From Periplaneta americana (lineage: Eukaryota > Arthropoda > Insecta > Blattodea > Blattidae), in NCBI RefSeq assembly GCF_040183065.1, contig NC_091119.1, forward strand, positions 68,576,392-68,640,391: a stretch of DNA of 64,000 bases. Direction: 5' to 3'. A program made the translations under genes and the position numbers. The notes under the pieces were generated by a model. It was not told the DNA's origin and did no database searches. It saw nothing but the letters and a program-made list of their open reading frames with translations. Shown piece by piece: positions 9,830-20,790 of the stretch (within the stretch, counting starts at the first letter, position 1; every line of letters starts with the position of its first letter).

Positions 9830-12638
9830 GAGTCATTCCACGTCAAATCGCACAGCCATAAAACACTACCTTCTCGGAAATGGTCGAATTTTTTTTTTCA
9901 TGGATTCCAGACATCAAATAAAGAGACCCGTATTGTTTTATTTTCACAATTATTAATTATTTGTGTAGTTATGACTATCTGAAATTACGTAAATTATGCG
10001 CGCACTGTTACATAAACTCACTTGGAACTCTGTGTCTACAAATAATTGAGATTTGTGGTTTGGCGCATTTTAAAGACTAAATACAACACTTTTTATTACT
10101 TTAGGCCTATCACTAATAAATTTAAAATTTGGCGTATTTTTTTAATCATTTCTTTTTCAAAGCATAATTACTATATTAAATAGCCAAGTTAAAAATCTGA
10201 AAAAATTATAGACTTGTTCCCTGATGTATTATCTGTAAACTACTGCATTTCGAAATGTGAGATCTCCACACATACATTTGTAACAATTTATTTTCCGGAG
10301 GCATGCACGCGCTCGCGATTCCCAGCTAATGGTACTATATGCAGCCATAGATAGACTAGAAGGCTGTCGGCGGCAATTTTTACGAAATTCCCCGTTGCAT
10401 GTAATATCTGATCTCGCAACACTACGAAAGAAATGCATTCATCCATCAAATGACCAATACCTTAAGGAACAGTAAATATCTAAAGTTATCTTATTATTGT
10501 CAGAACATCTAAGAGGGGGAGCCCTTCACAATGCTGTATGTTTATACTGTAATATAGCGAAGTGTTTAAAGATAGCAAGGCTGGGTAAGGCAGTAAACTT
10601 TATGAGAGTAAACATATGGCAGGAGACAAAATATAGAAGAGAAAAATAATCAGTCAGGGTTTGAATTTCACGGAATGACGTGACTTCTATACAACATCAG
10701 CGACGGTAAAGAACACGTAATATATAAAACAAGTGTTTAAATCCATTTGACCTTTCTAATCACGCTTTTAAAAAGAAAAGACTAAGACGCATAGGCCTAA
10801 GTCGCGATTTATTGATAAAGCTCAATTTAAAGGAGTCTTTGAATGTGCGAATATGTGATTCGTTCCGTAAAAAATCTATCAACTTCCAGATAGGTCAGAT
10901 GAAATTATATGTGAAGCCGGTAGTTCTTGTGATATTAGTAAACATGAATAAAATAAAAGTGCGGGCAGAGAGAGTGATTATCCCAGTTCTTATTCTAGCA
11001 GATCTATGGATACAGCGCTAGAAATCACCAATATTGAGGAATTAAACAAGAGTTTGGTGTCAATAGAATCCCCTATCAAGAAAAGAAAACTACAACGAAA
11101 ACGATACCCCCGCGAAAAGTTAAAAAAATAGAAGGCTTCCAAACAAGTAAAGTTTTTCACGTAGAAGATGCATCGTCATCCCTTCAAAAGTCGCCATATT
11201 TTATTTTTGACGGAATGCAAAGAAAATGTACAACCTGAAAATTACATAGTTAGGCCTATTGCAGACTTTTCTGAAAATTATTCATTTGTAATACAAGATT
11301 GAGTACAAGGTGTGCTGGAAAAAATGCCAAGACACAATACATCCTTTCGTAGTATATTTCAAAGAAGATACAGAAATTCGTCACAAAAATATTGTCGTCA
11401 TCTCAGAAAGCATGAAACATGACACCGATTCCTTCATTGTTTTCAATCCGAAGGAATCAACTTCTTAAAGCAAGAATTCAACGATATGAAAAAAATCATT
11501 TACTTTTCCGATGGATCAAGTTAACAATACAAAAACAAAAAGAATTTTAAAAATAATTGCTTACATGAAGACGATTATGGAATTAGTGCTGAATGACACT
11601 TCTTTGCAATGTCGCATGGTAAAAGTCCATGTGGTGGCATTGGAGGAACTGTTAAAAGACTTGCAACGAGAGCAGCCTATACAAGATCCTATAAAGCAAC
11701 ATCAACAAAAAAAAAACTGTTTGATTGGTCACAAAAAAACATTTCTAAAGTGTCATTTATATTTTGTCCATTGAATAAGCACAAAAACCACACCGAAAAT
11801 TTGCAGGCCAGATACCATAATCTAAAACCAATAACTGGTACATTAAAATTACATTCTTTCATTCCGTTGTCAAAAACTAAAGATGTAGGCCTAGTAAAAC
11901 AATTTTCTTTCAAGAAAGAAGGTAGGCGAATGAAAATTTAAAGTGTAGTGTGCATGAAAACAAACGTTTAAAAAGCATAACGTAGAAATATTTGAGGATA
12001 TCATAATAAGTAAATTAGCAGTGTTTTCTCGAGTGACTTGATCCCTACTGTGTGTGTAATCTTGCAACGTTCAGTCGATCATCCAGAATCGATAAATCTC
12101 CCAGCGCGCTTCAACGCTTCCCGTCCACTGCTGCTGCACCGACCGCTACACATTGCGTCGTAAGTAATTAAATTTCCATTAAACTATTGGAGATCCCATT
12201 GTGATTTTTTCTGGAATTATTAAGAATACTTCAGTGTACCTAGTAGGCATTTTTTTAGATTTTTAATACGGCTATTTCACGTTGATATCTAACTTTTAAA
12301 AATTGAATCATAAAAAAATATTTGTAATAATTATATTAAAATTAGTTAGTAAATATTTAACAAAAGACAGTACTTTAAGCTTTTAAATGCATTTTTCAAA
12401 AAAATTTTAACATAAATATCCTCGGAAATATGACGCTTTAAATGTTGGATTGTGCGACATTTTTAACGAATTTTAACATGCAATATTTAAAAAAAACATG
12501 TGGACTTAGGAGGAAATAAAAGTACACTTGTTGGTTTATTAGACCCATAGAGTTGGTAAAAAAAAAAAATATAAACGAAATCAGAAACATGAAGGTCAAA
12601 ATTTGTATAATTTTGTGCGATTTGACGTGGAATGACTC
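9830..12638. mobile_element. 2.8-kb DNA transposon with GAGTCATTCC termini, class uncertain
   Basis: Both ends carry GAGTCATTCCACGTCAAATC followed by GCACA, in inverted orientation, identical for 25 bases. ATGA flanks both sides (9826-9829 and 12639-12642), consistent with a 4-bp target duplication. The interior holds a degraded coding region on the + strand (see 11340-11941) and a GC-richer patch at 12060-12160. A 4-bp duplication would suit the Sola superfamily, but I am not certain of the class. Confidence 0.75.
11340..11941 (+). pseudogene. DDE-like transposon protein remnant (HGKSPCGG-type)
   Basis: Reading across at least three frame breaks, the + strand gives KKIIYFSDGSS, QYKNKKNF, HEDDYGISAE and, in a clean frame from 11609, MSHGKSPCGGIGGTVKRL, then KKLFDWSQKNISKVSFIF and ITGTLKLHSFIPL. 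The combination (F-S-D-G-...-QYKN; HGK-x4-G-x-GG; a distal HSFIP) recurs in a family of arthropod and cnidarian transposon proteins that I recall but cannot name with confidence. The Asp in FSDG and the acidic residues of HEDD are candidate catalytic positions. A piece upstream near 11060-11130 reads SPIKKRKLQRKRYP, a basic NLS-like segment of the same protein. It lies within the TIR-bounded element 9830-12638 and is inactive. Confidence 0.55.
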
Positions 12639-12904
12639 ATGAGCATGTTTTCATAAATTGCAGCGTACGTATTTTCTTTCCTTTAATGCTCTGACGCAAA
12701 TCAATGAAACTTTGAATGTTTATTTCGTCCTAATTTTACGTTAAACGTCGAAAATGGCCATAATCTGTTAATTTTAGACCATCACAGCGATAAATTGCGT
12801 GATTTACGTACTGATATTATACATCTGCTCTCTAACAACTTGGCGGCAAGCGCAGCGTTCAATTTGCCTCGGTTTCCTCGTTCTGCGCAGCCGAGACTGT
12901 AGGG

Positions 12905-13796
12905 CAGCGGTGGCGAAAATGTGATCGTGCGCCTAGCCACTGTGTAACCTGCAACGTGCATAGCACCTATGGAGGGAGGCGGACACCCGAAGGGGAAGTG
13001 AATCAATTGTCTGACTTATTAACGGATTTTCATTTTCCTTACGCCAAGCACTTAAATATAATTTTATACAGTACAAGGCTACACACTAATGTTTAGTAGG
13101 TGTAACGAAGAAAGAAATTAACAATAAATGAACAATATCACAACCTAAAATTAACTGTCTTCAGAATGTCTCTGCGACAAAGTTTCAAAATCAGAAATTA
13201 TGTGACTTACTGCCAGTCGTACTTGATCACGAAGGTATTTGTCTGTCAGTCGTGATCTAAATTTGGTTTTTACTATTTTAATTGTTGAAAATAATTTTTC
13301 ACAAACGTAAGTTGTAGCGAACATGGCTTCAACAGAGCAAGCGAAAGAACGAAGCTTCGGGTATTTATTTTTATATCAAATTGAAGCGCTAACCGCATTA
13401 TTCGTACATCTGCTGAAAAAGGGTCGACGTACAGAGATGATGATGATGATGATAACAACAGTAACACTTAACCTTTTAATGTTTCATCAGTAACATGTAG
13501 TATAATGCCGTTTTATGTTATACAACCGTTTTCCTCATAATACTTGTGAACAAATCATACATTTAATTTTCTCATCATATTGACAGCAAAAAAATGCGTT
13601 CTCCCATCCTACTTGGAACTTTCGTACATGGTTTCGAGAGAGACATGCCACTCGCAGATCAGAGACAAATACAAATGGAACGGAGTTTGATCCAGTAAGT
13701 GAGAAGGTGGGGGTTGGCGGAGGTTAGAAGCGAGCGAATTGCACAGCTATCACTGCGAGCCACAATGTCTCGGCAGTCACGTTCTCGCCACGGCTG
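12905..13796 (-). mobile_element. hAT element, 0.9 kb, internally deleted
   Basis: Left terminus CAGCGGTGGCGAAAATGTGA and right terminus (reverse complement) CAGCCGTGGCGAGAACGTGA match at 17 of 20 positions. The flanks are CTGTAGGG (12897-12904) and CTCTAGGG (13797-13804), a 7/8 match for the 8-bp hAT target duplication. The only coding content is the C-terminal dimerisation domain on the minus strand (13160-13470). Confidence 0.75.
13160..13470 (-). pseudogene. hAT transposase C-terminal dimerisation domain
   Basis: The minus strand reads VDPFSADVRIMRLALQFDI, then after a frameshift FATTYVCEKLFSTIKIVK and TKFRSRLTDKYLRDQVRLAV. This is the (F/M)-(A/G)-(S/T)-T-Y-V-C-E-x-L-F-S signature of the hAT dimerisation region in the GTF2IRD2/SCAND3-like branch. 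Only this tail survives; the N-terminal zinc finger and catalytic core are gone. Confidence 0.75.
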
Positions 13797-13959
13797 CTCT
13801 AGGGGCTTGGTAAGGACAAGGTTGGTTCCGGAGTAAGAGAGACAACAACACTGTAATCCAACAGGGTGACCCATATCTATGGCTACTATGAGAACTGCAA
13901 TTTCCTTAGTTTCGAACGCAGAAATAATTGCAGTATGGTTGAGTGAGTGGTCATATAAA

Positions 13960-14070
13960 GAAAAAGGCAAAAAAGGCACATACAAAAGTAAGAAATGGGT
14001 AAAAAAGTATATATCAAAGTAAAAAAGGCATAAACGTCAAGAAAGGCAAAAAAAAGGCAACATCAAATTT
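13960..14070. repeat. AAAAGGCA-motif cluster, second
   Basis: At least five copies of 'aaaaggca'-like octamers in about 100 bases, in the same orientation as the cluster at 7550-7650. Confidence 0.4.
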
Positions 14071-14672
14071 CATCAGAATGCTTCATTTCTCATGATTCGT
14101 GCACATTTACTAAAAGCCAGTAGAGGCTCGTCGTAAAGAAAATAGGTGAAGTGCTGTTCACATACACAAATGCATTAACAGTTTTGTTAATATAATAAGT
14201 AGACCTACTATTCGTAAATTATGTACAATTTTAATAGGACTAGAACACATGCAAACAGGAAAACTAATTTATTTCAGGACTCACCCGATTTTTTGCATAC
14301 AAAGTCAACACTCCTATCTTTTAAAACAGCAAATTTTTCGTTGATTTCTTCATAAAATGTCTGAGTGTAACTGGGGTGGACAGTATATCTTTATGCAAAG
14401 CTATGGGACTAATGATGAAAGTCTCTCCTGTGATGTAGCATTCCGAGTGAAATTTTCAATCTTTTCAAACAGAAAAGCTTCTTTCATCGGAATAATTTTT
14501 TTAAGTTATTTTATACAACTTCTCTATTTTCATCACTTTTTAAAATAAAGAACAAATGGAACTGTAGGACGTCAAGAATTTGAAATATATTTTTCAACCT
14601 CATATTTAAGTTTACAAAACGGCATTTTTAATATATTACAAACCGTGCCATTTTCAGGATACATACGTAGTA
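14071..14672. other. Unassigned AT-rich spacer
   Basis: No gene or repeat recognised. A 63-codon open stretch at 14357-14548 has no similarity I know. Confidence 0.4.
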
Positions 14673-16014
14673 CAGTCATTAAGTTCTAATACTGAGCGCA
14701 TAGTGGCGTTGTGGTGCACTATAGTGCATAGGTGGCGCCATGGTATGATACCTTGTCAGTTAGTCTCTCGACCCAACAAGAGACAGTTGAGTGCATGCAC
14801 TGTAAGCAGAACTACGATCTTTGTTGTGACGATGATTTGAATGCGCACGTCGGAACCCGAGATGTCACAGTTTGAGCAACGGGCAAACATCAGGTTCTGC
14901 CAGAAATTAGGCAAAACTGCTGCCGAAACGTTTCAATGATGCAGCAAGTTTACGATGAGGACGCAGTGAGTCGCAGTGTTGTGTTTAGGTGGCACCGACG
15001 TTTTTTTGCAAGGAAGAGACAGTTTGGAAGATGATGTGCGTACTGGTCGGCCACAAACAATTCGAACTGAACGCAAGATCCAAGAAGTTGCAACGTTGGT
15101 GCGTGCTAACCGCTCCCAATCGGTAGACGATATCGCAGCAACAGTAGGGGTCAGCCATGGTACTTGCTACAAAATTCTGTCTGATGACCTGAACATGTCT
15201 CGTGTTACCCAGCACAGTGTGTCACGAATCCTGTCGCAAGACCAACGTGATGATCGCATGACGATTTGTGGTGACCTCATCTGTAGTGCTGACGATGATC
15301 CGATGTTTCTCAACCGGATAATAACTGGAGACGAAACTTGGTGTTTCCTTTGTGATCGGCAACTGAAACGACAATCCGCCACCTGGAAAACGCCGTTATC
15401 ACCACGACAGAAAAAACCGCGACAAGACAGGTCAATAGGCAAGGTGATGCTTGAACTGTTTTTTGATTCAAATGGAATTGTTCACATGGAATTCATCCCA
15501 GAAGGTGCAACTGTGAACAAAACCCGCTACAATGAGATCCTTGGCCGTTTACGAGATTCAATTCGCAGTAAGCGACCTGAGCTATGGCGTACAAAGAATT
15601 GGCTGTTGCTACATGACAACGCCCCTGCACATCGCTCTGTCCTTGTCCAAGAGGAACTTGCAAGACAACAGGTGACAGTTCTTCCACACCCTCCGTACTC
15701 ACCTGATCTCGCACCATGCGATTTTTTTCTCTTTCCTCGCATGAAAGCAACCCTACGTGGGCGTAGATCATTCTTCCGAAGAGGTCATGACTGCCACAAG
15801 AGAAGCCATACGGGATCTTCCTGCCAACATCTTTCAACGGTGCTTCCAGCAGCTATACCAACGTTGGCAAAAGTGCATAACGGCCAACGGAGACTATTTT
15901 GAGGGAGGATGTGGTTCTGTTTAATGTACGCCGTGTTATGCGGCATCTTGTGATACATCCAGATTCTTGTGGGAGCCTACCCTCCAGGCGTCAAGTCTTA
16001 GAACTTAATGACTG
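14673..16014 (+). mobile_element. mariner-family element, nearly full length
   Basis: Terminal inverted repeats start CAGTCATTAAGTTCTAA at both ends and extend at least 20 bases with one mismatch. TA is present on both sides (14671-14672, 16015-16016), the Tc1/mariner target duplication. The length of 1342 bp is normal for mariner. It encloses a mutated transposase gene (14862-15924). Confidence 0.9.
14862..15924 (+). pseudogene. mariner transposase, frameshifted
   Basis: The ATG at 14862 starts MSQFEQRANIRFCQKLGKTA, a typical mariner N-terminus. A one-base loss near 14936 shifts the frame and there is a second shift near 14995. The main open frame then runs from about 15000 (GRDSLEDDVRTGRPQ) through an HTH (SVDDIAATVGVSHGTCYKIL), the first catalytic block (ITGDETWCF), WLLLHDNAPAHRS with the second Asp, and YSPDLAPCDFFLF with the third, spaced as D,D34D. 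A third shift near 15765-15780 throws the C-terminus out of frame; in the restored reading register it would end ...NGDYFEGGCGSV at 15924. All three catalytic Asp are present, but with three or more frameshifts the gene is dead. Confidence 0.9.
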
Positions 16015-16510
16015 TACCACGTATTTCGCACTCATTTATCAACATTTTCGGTGTACTGATACCTAAGTATTCGCATAATAGCACTATAGTGATTAAACAT
16101 ACAATATACACTACTATGTAGGATTAAGAGACTATATACACTTATCACTAATATCCTACTCTAAATACATTAAATAATAAGTTAATAAGTACTAAACTAG
16201 ATGTGTACATTTACGCGCGCGTTAAACTTTCAAGTACAAGAGCTTGAACAATACTGGCAAACACATGAAAAGAAATAACACACGCGGCGGAAAACAACTT
16301 TTAAACTTTACGAATGTATGTGGCGTGCATTCCTGATAAAACAACATATAGCCAGCTAATTTACCGCTGCAAGGGTGGCTACTTAGACAAAAGGAATGAG
16401 GATACTTTTCTCGAGTCAGGTAGTACATACAGTAAAGTTTCACAGCCCTTAAACAATAGCCCCGGCCTTGGAGACCACCTTCAACCCTTCTCTATTACTA
16501 GTACCGTTAA

Positions 16511-16733
16511 CCCAGATAAGACTGATGTCCTATATATAGGACCCGGACGTTATATTTTTTTTTAACATTGTTGTGTAAGATTTTCATAGTCGGCAATCAT
16601 GATACCATAATCCTTATGTGTTATAAATTGCCTCCAATTTTTTTTCTTATATTTAGTCTGGCATAGTCATTGTTATTAACATATTTGTGTGAAACGTCCG
16701 GTGTCCTATATATAGGACGTCAGTCTTATCTGG
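16511..16733. mobile_element. Short MITE with 30-40 bp TIRs, piggyBac-like target
   Basis: Left end CCCAGATAAGACTGATGTCC and right end (reverse complement) match for about 40 bases with a few changes. Each arm contains the perfect palindrome GTCCTATATATAGGAC. TTAA precedes the left end (16507-16510), as expected for piggyBac-type targets; on the right the expected TTAA is not intact. Class therefore tentative. Confidence 0.6.
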
Positions 16734-16739
16734 CTGCAA

Positions 16740-17192
16740 ACCAGCAACAAGTTTGACAGTTCTCCGTAACTGAAAGAATCGGAAACGCATTTCACTCATA
16801 CAATCTTTCTTTAGTGCGTGACGTCACATTACCATGGGAACCAAGTGGTATATGAGAATGGGAGCCCAAATAATTTCACCTCTACAGTAATGAAAGTTCC
16901 AATATACACCGCTCGAAGCTCGTAACAGTTGACATTCTATTCAGCGGATGGTTACAAGTAGGCTACTATTTATACAATTAAACACTGTTAATAACGACTG
17001 AAAAGAAAACTTTTTTTATTTTAGAACTACGGAACCGACAATAACTAGAATTAATTATTAATACGAGATAAAATTGTGTTTTACACGTAAATAGGTGAAC
17101 TGGCACTTCACCTACTTCACCTGAATAACCGCCCCTGCTAAAAGCCTTTAAATATGAACATTAAAATAAAACAGGCATTTTCCTAAACATCC
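16740..17192. other. Unassigned
   Basis: No gene or known repeat seen. Confidence 0.4.
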
Positions 17193-17375
17193 GGGGTGCT
17201 ATTCATAGACATTTCGCAGCACGCGCTACGAGCGTACTAAGCTAGCCCCGGCTATCCACTGGTTACTTGTACAGAATTCAAATCATATCCTATCGCTAAC
17301 ACTGGTTTATGAATACGAAAAACGCTGATCATCCACCGAAAGCCCGCGCTAAAAATGTCTATGAATACGGCCCCC
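17193..17375. mobile_element. MITE family B, copy 1
   Basis: About 180 bp, ends GGGGTGCTATTCATAGACAT and (reverse complement) GGGGCCGTATTCATAGACAT; the match continues into 'ttt..agcrcg'. Two further copies lie at 18422-18582 and 55377-55538 with the same internal block 'acactggtttatgaatacga'. No coding capacity. Confidence 0.7.
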
Positions 17376-17995
17376 GATGTCTAATTATGAGTAAAGTCAC
17401 ACTTACCCATGTCTTAGTTTTCTTCAGTTAACCCTGTTGTATAAACCTTCGCTCTGCAGCTTCTTTGGACACACCGCCATGTATGTTTGTTACTTTTAGA
17501 TATAATAATGAACATAACATTTAAAATAAGTTGATCACTAAAAGTAGTTTATTTTTTACACTGTAAGTCAAATGCACTGCCATCACTAAGCAGGGTAGAA
17601 CAGACACTGATACGAAACATAAGCAACTTGATCGACACAGGTACCAACCACAAAATTTACCGCAGATAATTTTTGGAAATTAACATATCTCGCAAATACC
17701 AACTCGCAGATAATTTTGTGGCAATTAACATATCTCGATCTTGTAACAATCTTTACTTGTTCGGGTTTTGTGGCAATTCACCCGGACCCTGAAATACCAC
17801 TAAGTGTGCTATAATCCACAGCTTTGATGTGAATACGTCTATAAGTTAGGTCCAGTAACAGGATGCCATTCCAGAACGTCGACCGACACATTTCAGGAGA
17901 GTATTGTCGCGCCTATAATTTTATAAATAAAATAGAAATTTCTAAACTACTCGACAAATTTCAATGAAGTCTACTAATATAGGGTGAGATGTTAT
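17376..17995. other. Unassigned; short direct repeat
   Basis: No gene. 'cgcagataattttt/gtggcaattaacatatctcg' occurs twice at about 17661-17694 and 17705-17739, a local tandem duplication. Confidence 0.4.
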
Positions 17996-18212
17996 ATTTT
18001 ATTTAACGACGCTCGCAACTGCAGAGGTTATATCAGCGTCGCCGGATGTGCCGGAATTTTGTCCCGCAGGAGTTCTTTTACATGCCAGTAAATCTACTGA
18101 CATGAGCCTGTTGCATTTAAGCACACTTAAATGCCATCGACCTGGCCCGGGATCGAACCTGCAACCTTGGGCATAGAAGGCCAGCGCTATACCAACTCGC
18201 CAACCAAGTCGA
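17996..18212 (-). repeat. SINE family 2 (tRNA-derived), minus orientation
   Basis: On the minus strand the unit starts with a tRNA-like head ending in 'ggttcgatcccgggcc' (B box) and ends in 'gcgtcgttaaataaa'. A second full copy is at 49206-49434 and a 3' fragment at 47157-47217, which defines the family. Confidence 0.7.
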
Positions 18213-18421
18213 CTATATAGACGAAGAGTCAATGTATCCACCATAACCTTGAGTTGGAGCAGGTGACGTCATCTAGCTATACGCGGGGGTGGGGAATTTA
18301 AGGCACGAATTGACGTTCGCGCAACACCTGAGGCAGTGTAACTCAAGTCTCAGAATTCAATTTGTCATTATGAGCACTTTTATATTTAATAGTACTTACA
18401 TCGGCTTTACGTTAAACTCCT

Positions 18422-18582
18422 AGGGTGCTAGTCATAGACATTTCGCTACCCCGCGCTACGAGCGTGCTAAAAAGGATTCACATCATATCATATCGCTAAC
18501 ACTGGTTTATGAATACGAAAAACGTTAGTTCGCTGATCATCCACCGAAAGCCCGCGCTAATAATATCTATGAATAGGCCCTT
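18422..18582. mobile_element. MITE family B, copy 2
   Basis: Same ends and internal block as 17193-17375, with a slightly shorter left arm. It lies only 1 kb from copy 1. Confidence 0.7.
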
Positions 18583-18699
18583 AGAATCTGGCACATAACG
18601 TTTACAAAATTTGCTGAATAGTTTACTGTTTTAAATAATAAACACACACTCAAATTCTGAAATACGTGCTCTTGATTTTATACACACTGCTTGTTATAT

Positions 18700-19145
18700 T
18701 TTTTCGGCATATCTCTGCAAGAAATGTGCACGAACTGCTGACTGACTCATTTGAACACAACTGCACTGTTTAGTTGTTTAGGGTCTGACGGAAGAAGCAA
18801 GTACTGTGCAGGTTCTGAAATAATTTTGCAACGAGTTGCGTGTAATTTTCATTTCCTGCTTGATCTGTGCAGTAACTCGGTTCAAATTCACAACAACTTT
18901 GGCTGTATATACAGTATTTCACCATTACTTTATAGTACTCCAAATCCCTTGCTCTGAACTAATTGTGAATCAAACATTGGTAAACAAAGGTTTTCCCATT
19001 GCCATCTGAGCCACCAATAAAAATATCCATTGCTGGTACTTCCATCATTGTACCAAGTCCATAATTTTAGTAATAATTATAGCGCGTTGTTCTTCATTTA
19101 CTTGGCCTATCATCCATCTTAATTGACCCTCATTAATTTATGGAG
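18700..19145 (-). pseudogene. Pif1/Helitron-like helicase fragment
   Basis: The minus strand reads INEGQLRWMIGQVNEEQRAI, and about 60 bases further MDIFIGGSDGNGKTFVYQCL. The first resembles the LN.EQ block that precedes Walker A in Pif1-type helicases; the second is a Walker A loop (GGSDGNGKT) followed by FVY as in Helitron helicases (normally GGPG.GKTF.Y). One frameshift separates them. The downstream part is unreadable. Short and diverged, so moderately supported. Confidence 0.5.
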
Positions 19146-19470
19146 AGTTTACTGTCACATCTGGCTAAGGTAAGACATCAGCAATGGTTAGCAAATCGAG
19201 AGGAGATATAGAAAGGCCGTGTAATTAATGTACACACATCAAAATTGTCTATTGAAAAACTAAAAATTTTGAAATATTAAGAAAATTGAACAAGTTATAA
19301 AACTGAACGGAAGTGAATATTAAATTACTAGTCATTTGTCATTCTACCACGCTACCATAGTAACCAACATTGTTATTTTGTATTGTTACATTGGAAATAA
19401 TTAAATTAGTGTGTTTTAACAGGGGGCATATGTAACTAAAAACTGCTCTGCTGATGTTCTGAACAAAACA

Positions 19471-19640
19471 GAAGACAGGCGACTATCATGACGACATGAA
19501 CGCCTCCAGTTTCACGAAATGGCTAGAAACAAAAGTTCTGCCTAATAAGACTTGTAAGTCAGTCGTCGTGATGGACAATGCGAGCTATTATAGTATGCAG
19601 ATAAATAAAAAGTCTACATGGACGACTCAATGGGACTCAA
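19471..19640 (+). pseudogene. Tc1/DDE_3-type transposase fragment
   Basis: The + frame reads GDYHDDMNASSFTKWLETKV, LPNKTCKSVVVMDNASYYSM. This fits the catalytic block of DDE_3 transposases (DYH.EMN...FMKWL...LLP..P..SVIVMDNA.YH), with the second catalytic Asp in MDNA. The homologous part fades after about 19640; no termini were found. Confidence 0.65.
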
Positions 19641-19879
19641 GTAAATATCGGTCTCCAACATCTACAAGTGTAACCCAATCTAATGCATTAGGCTACTGTG
19701 ATGGTGTCTTTCCTCTTTTCGGTGACGTAAGTATAGCCAAACAACCAGGTTTCTTTTCTATATTGTCGATCTATAGTAACTTCTAATCCAAGGAAGAGCC
19801 CATAATTGGTTTTTTGTACCGCAGGTGGTGGTACAGTAATATCGCAAAGAGAAGTTGAAATGATTCTACATTATACTTA

Positions 19880-20790
19880 TTTACTTATGGCTTTTAAGGA
19901 AACTGGAGGTTCATTGCACCCTGCACATAAGTCCGCCATTGATCTCTATCCTAAGCAAGATTAATTCAGTCTCTACAATCATATTCCACCTCCCTCAAAT
20001 CCATTTTAATATTATCCTCCCATCTACGTCTCGGCCTACCCAAAGGTCTTTTTCCTTCCGGTTTCCCAACTAACACTCTATATGCATTTCTGGATTCGTC
20101 CATCACCCATCTGAAACGTCTGGATTTAATGTTCCTAATTATGTCAGATGAAGAATACAATGCGTGCAGTTCTGTAGCTTTTTCCATTCTCCTGTAACTT
20201 CATCCCTCTTAGACCCAAATATTTTCCTAAGCACCTTATTCTCAAACACCTTTAAGTCTCTGTTCCTCTCTTGAAGTGAGAGTCCAAGTTTCACAACCAT
20301 ACAGAACAACTGATAATATAACTTTTTTATAAATTCTAACTTTCAGCTTTATTTAAAGCAGACTGGATGACAAAGCTTCTCAACCGAATAATAATAGGCA
20401 TTACCTATATTTATTCTGCGTTCAATTTCCTGAGTGTCATTTACACTGCAGGGCAAAAGTTTTCGATCACCTATCACAAGTATGGATTTGTTATTAAAAC
20501 AGGGATTTCGTTTTGAATATTCTATCATATAATGCTAGAGAGAGAAAATATTTATTTTGTTGGTCTATTAGTTTTCCTGATGTGTTTGTACATTGAAATA
20601 AACTATATAGTTGTTTTCATAGCTGATCGAAAAATTTTGACCAGTAATGTATATTTGTTACTGTTGCTCCAAGATAGAATTTTTCCACCTCTTCCAATTT
20701 TTATATTCCCATTTCGTACAATATTCTGGTCACAAGACATAACCATATACTTTGTCTTTTCGGGATTTTCTCTAAACCTATCTCTTTAAT
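19880..20790 (-). mobile_element. RTE-like LINE family 1, 3' end copy a
   Basis: Minus strand. The 3' end is at 19880 (ends in 'cataagtaaataagt'-type repeats) and the element runs up to about 20790. It reads through EEVEKF-type reverse transcriptase C-terminus (peptides YRVLVGKPEGKRPLGRPRRR and KMDLREVEYDCRD in a clean frame at 19966-20187), with frameshifts elsewhere. A 200-bp MITE (20444-20644) interrupts it. Other copies: 45620-46110, 48560-49175, 50685-51180, 57497-58250, 62520-64000. Confidence 0.8.
20444..20644. mobile_element. Small Tc1-like MITE inside the LINE
   Basis: Ends read CACTGCAGGGCAAAAGTTTT with 'cgatca', and from the other side CTGGTCAAAATTTTTCGATC. TA flanks both sides, and the LINE sequence ('gtcatttatatttgttactg' in other copies) resumes exactly beyond it. 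The ends differ by small indels. Confidence 0.6.

Noticed and set aside
13273..13467. Protein starting with a Leu/Ser run
   Set aside because: The run comes from an (ATG)n/(ATC)n stretch; downstream is a hAT remnant read partly in the wrong frame.
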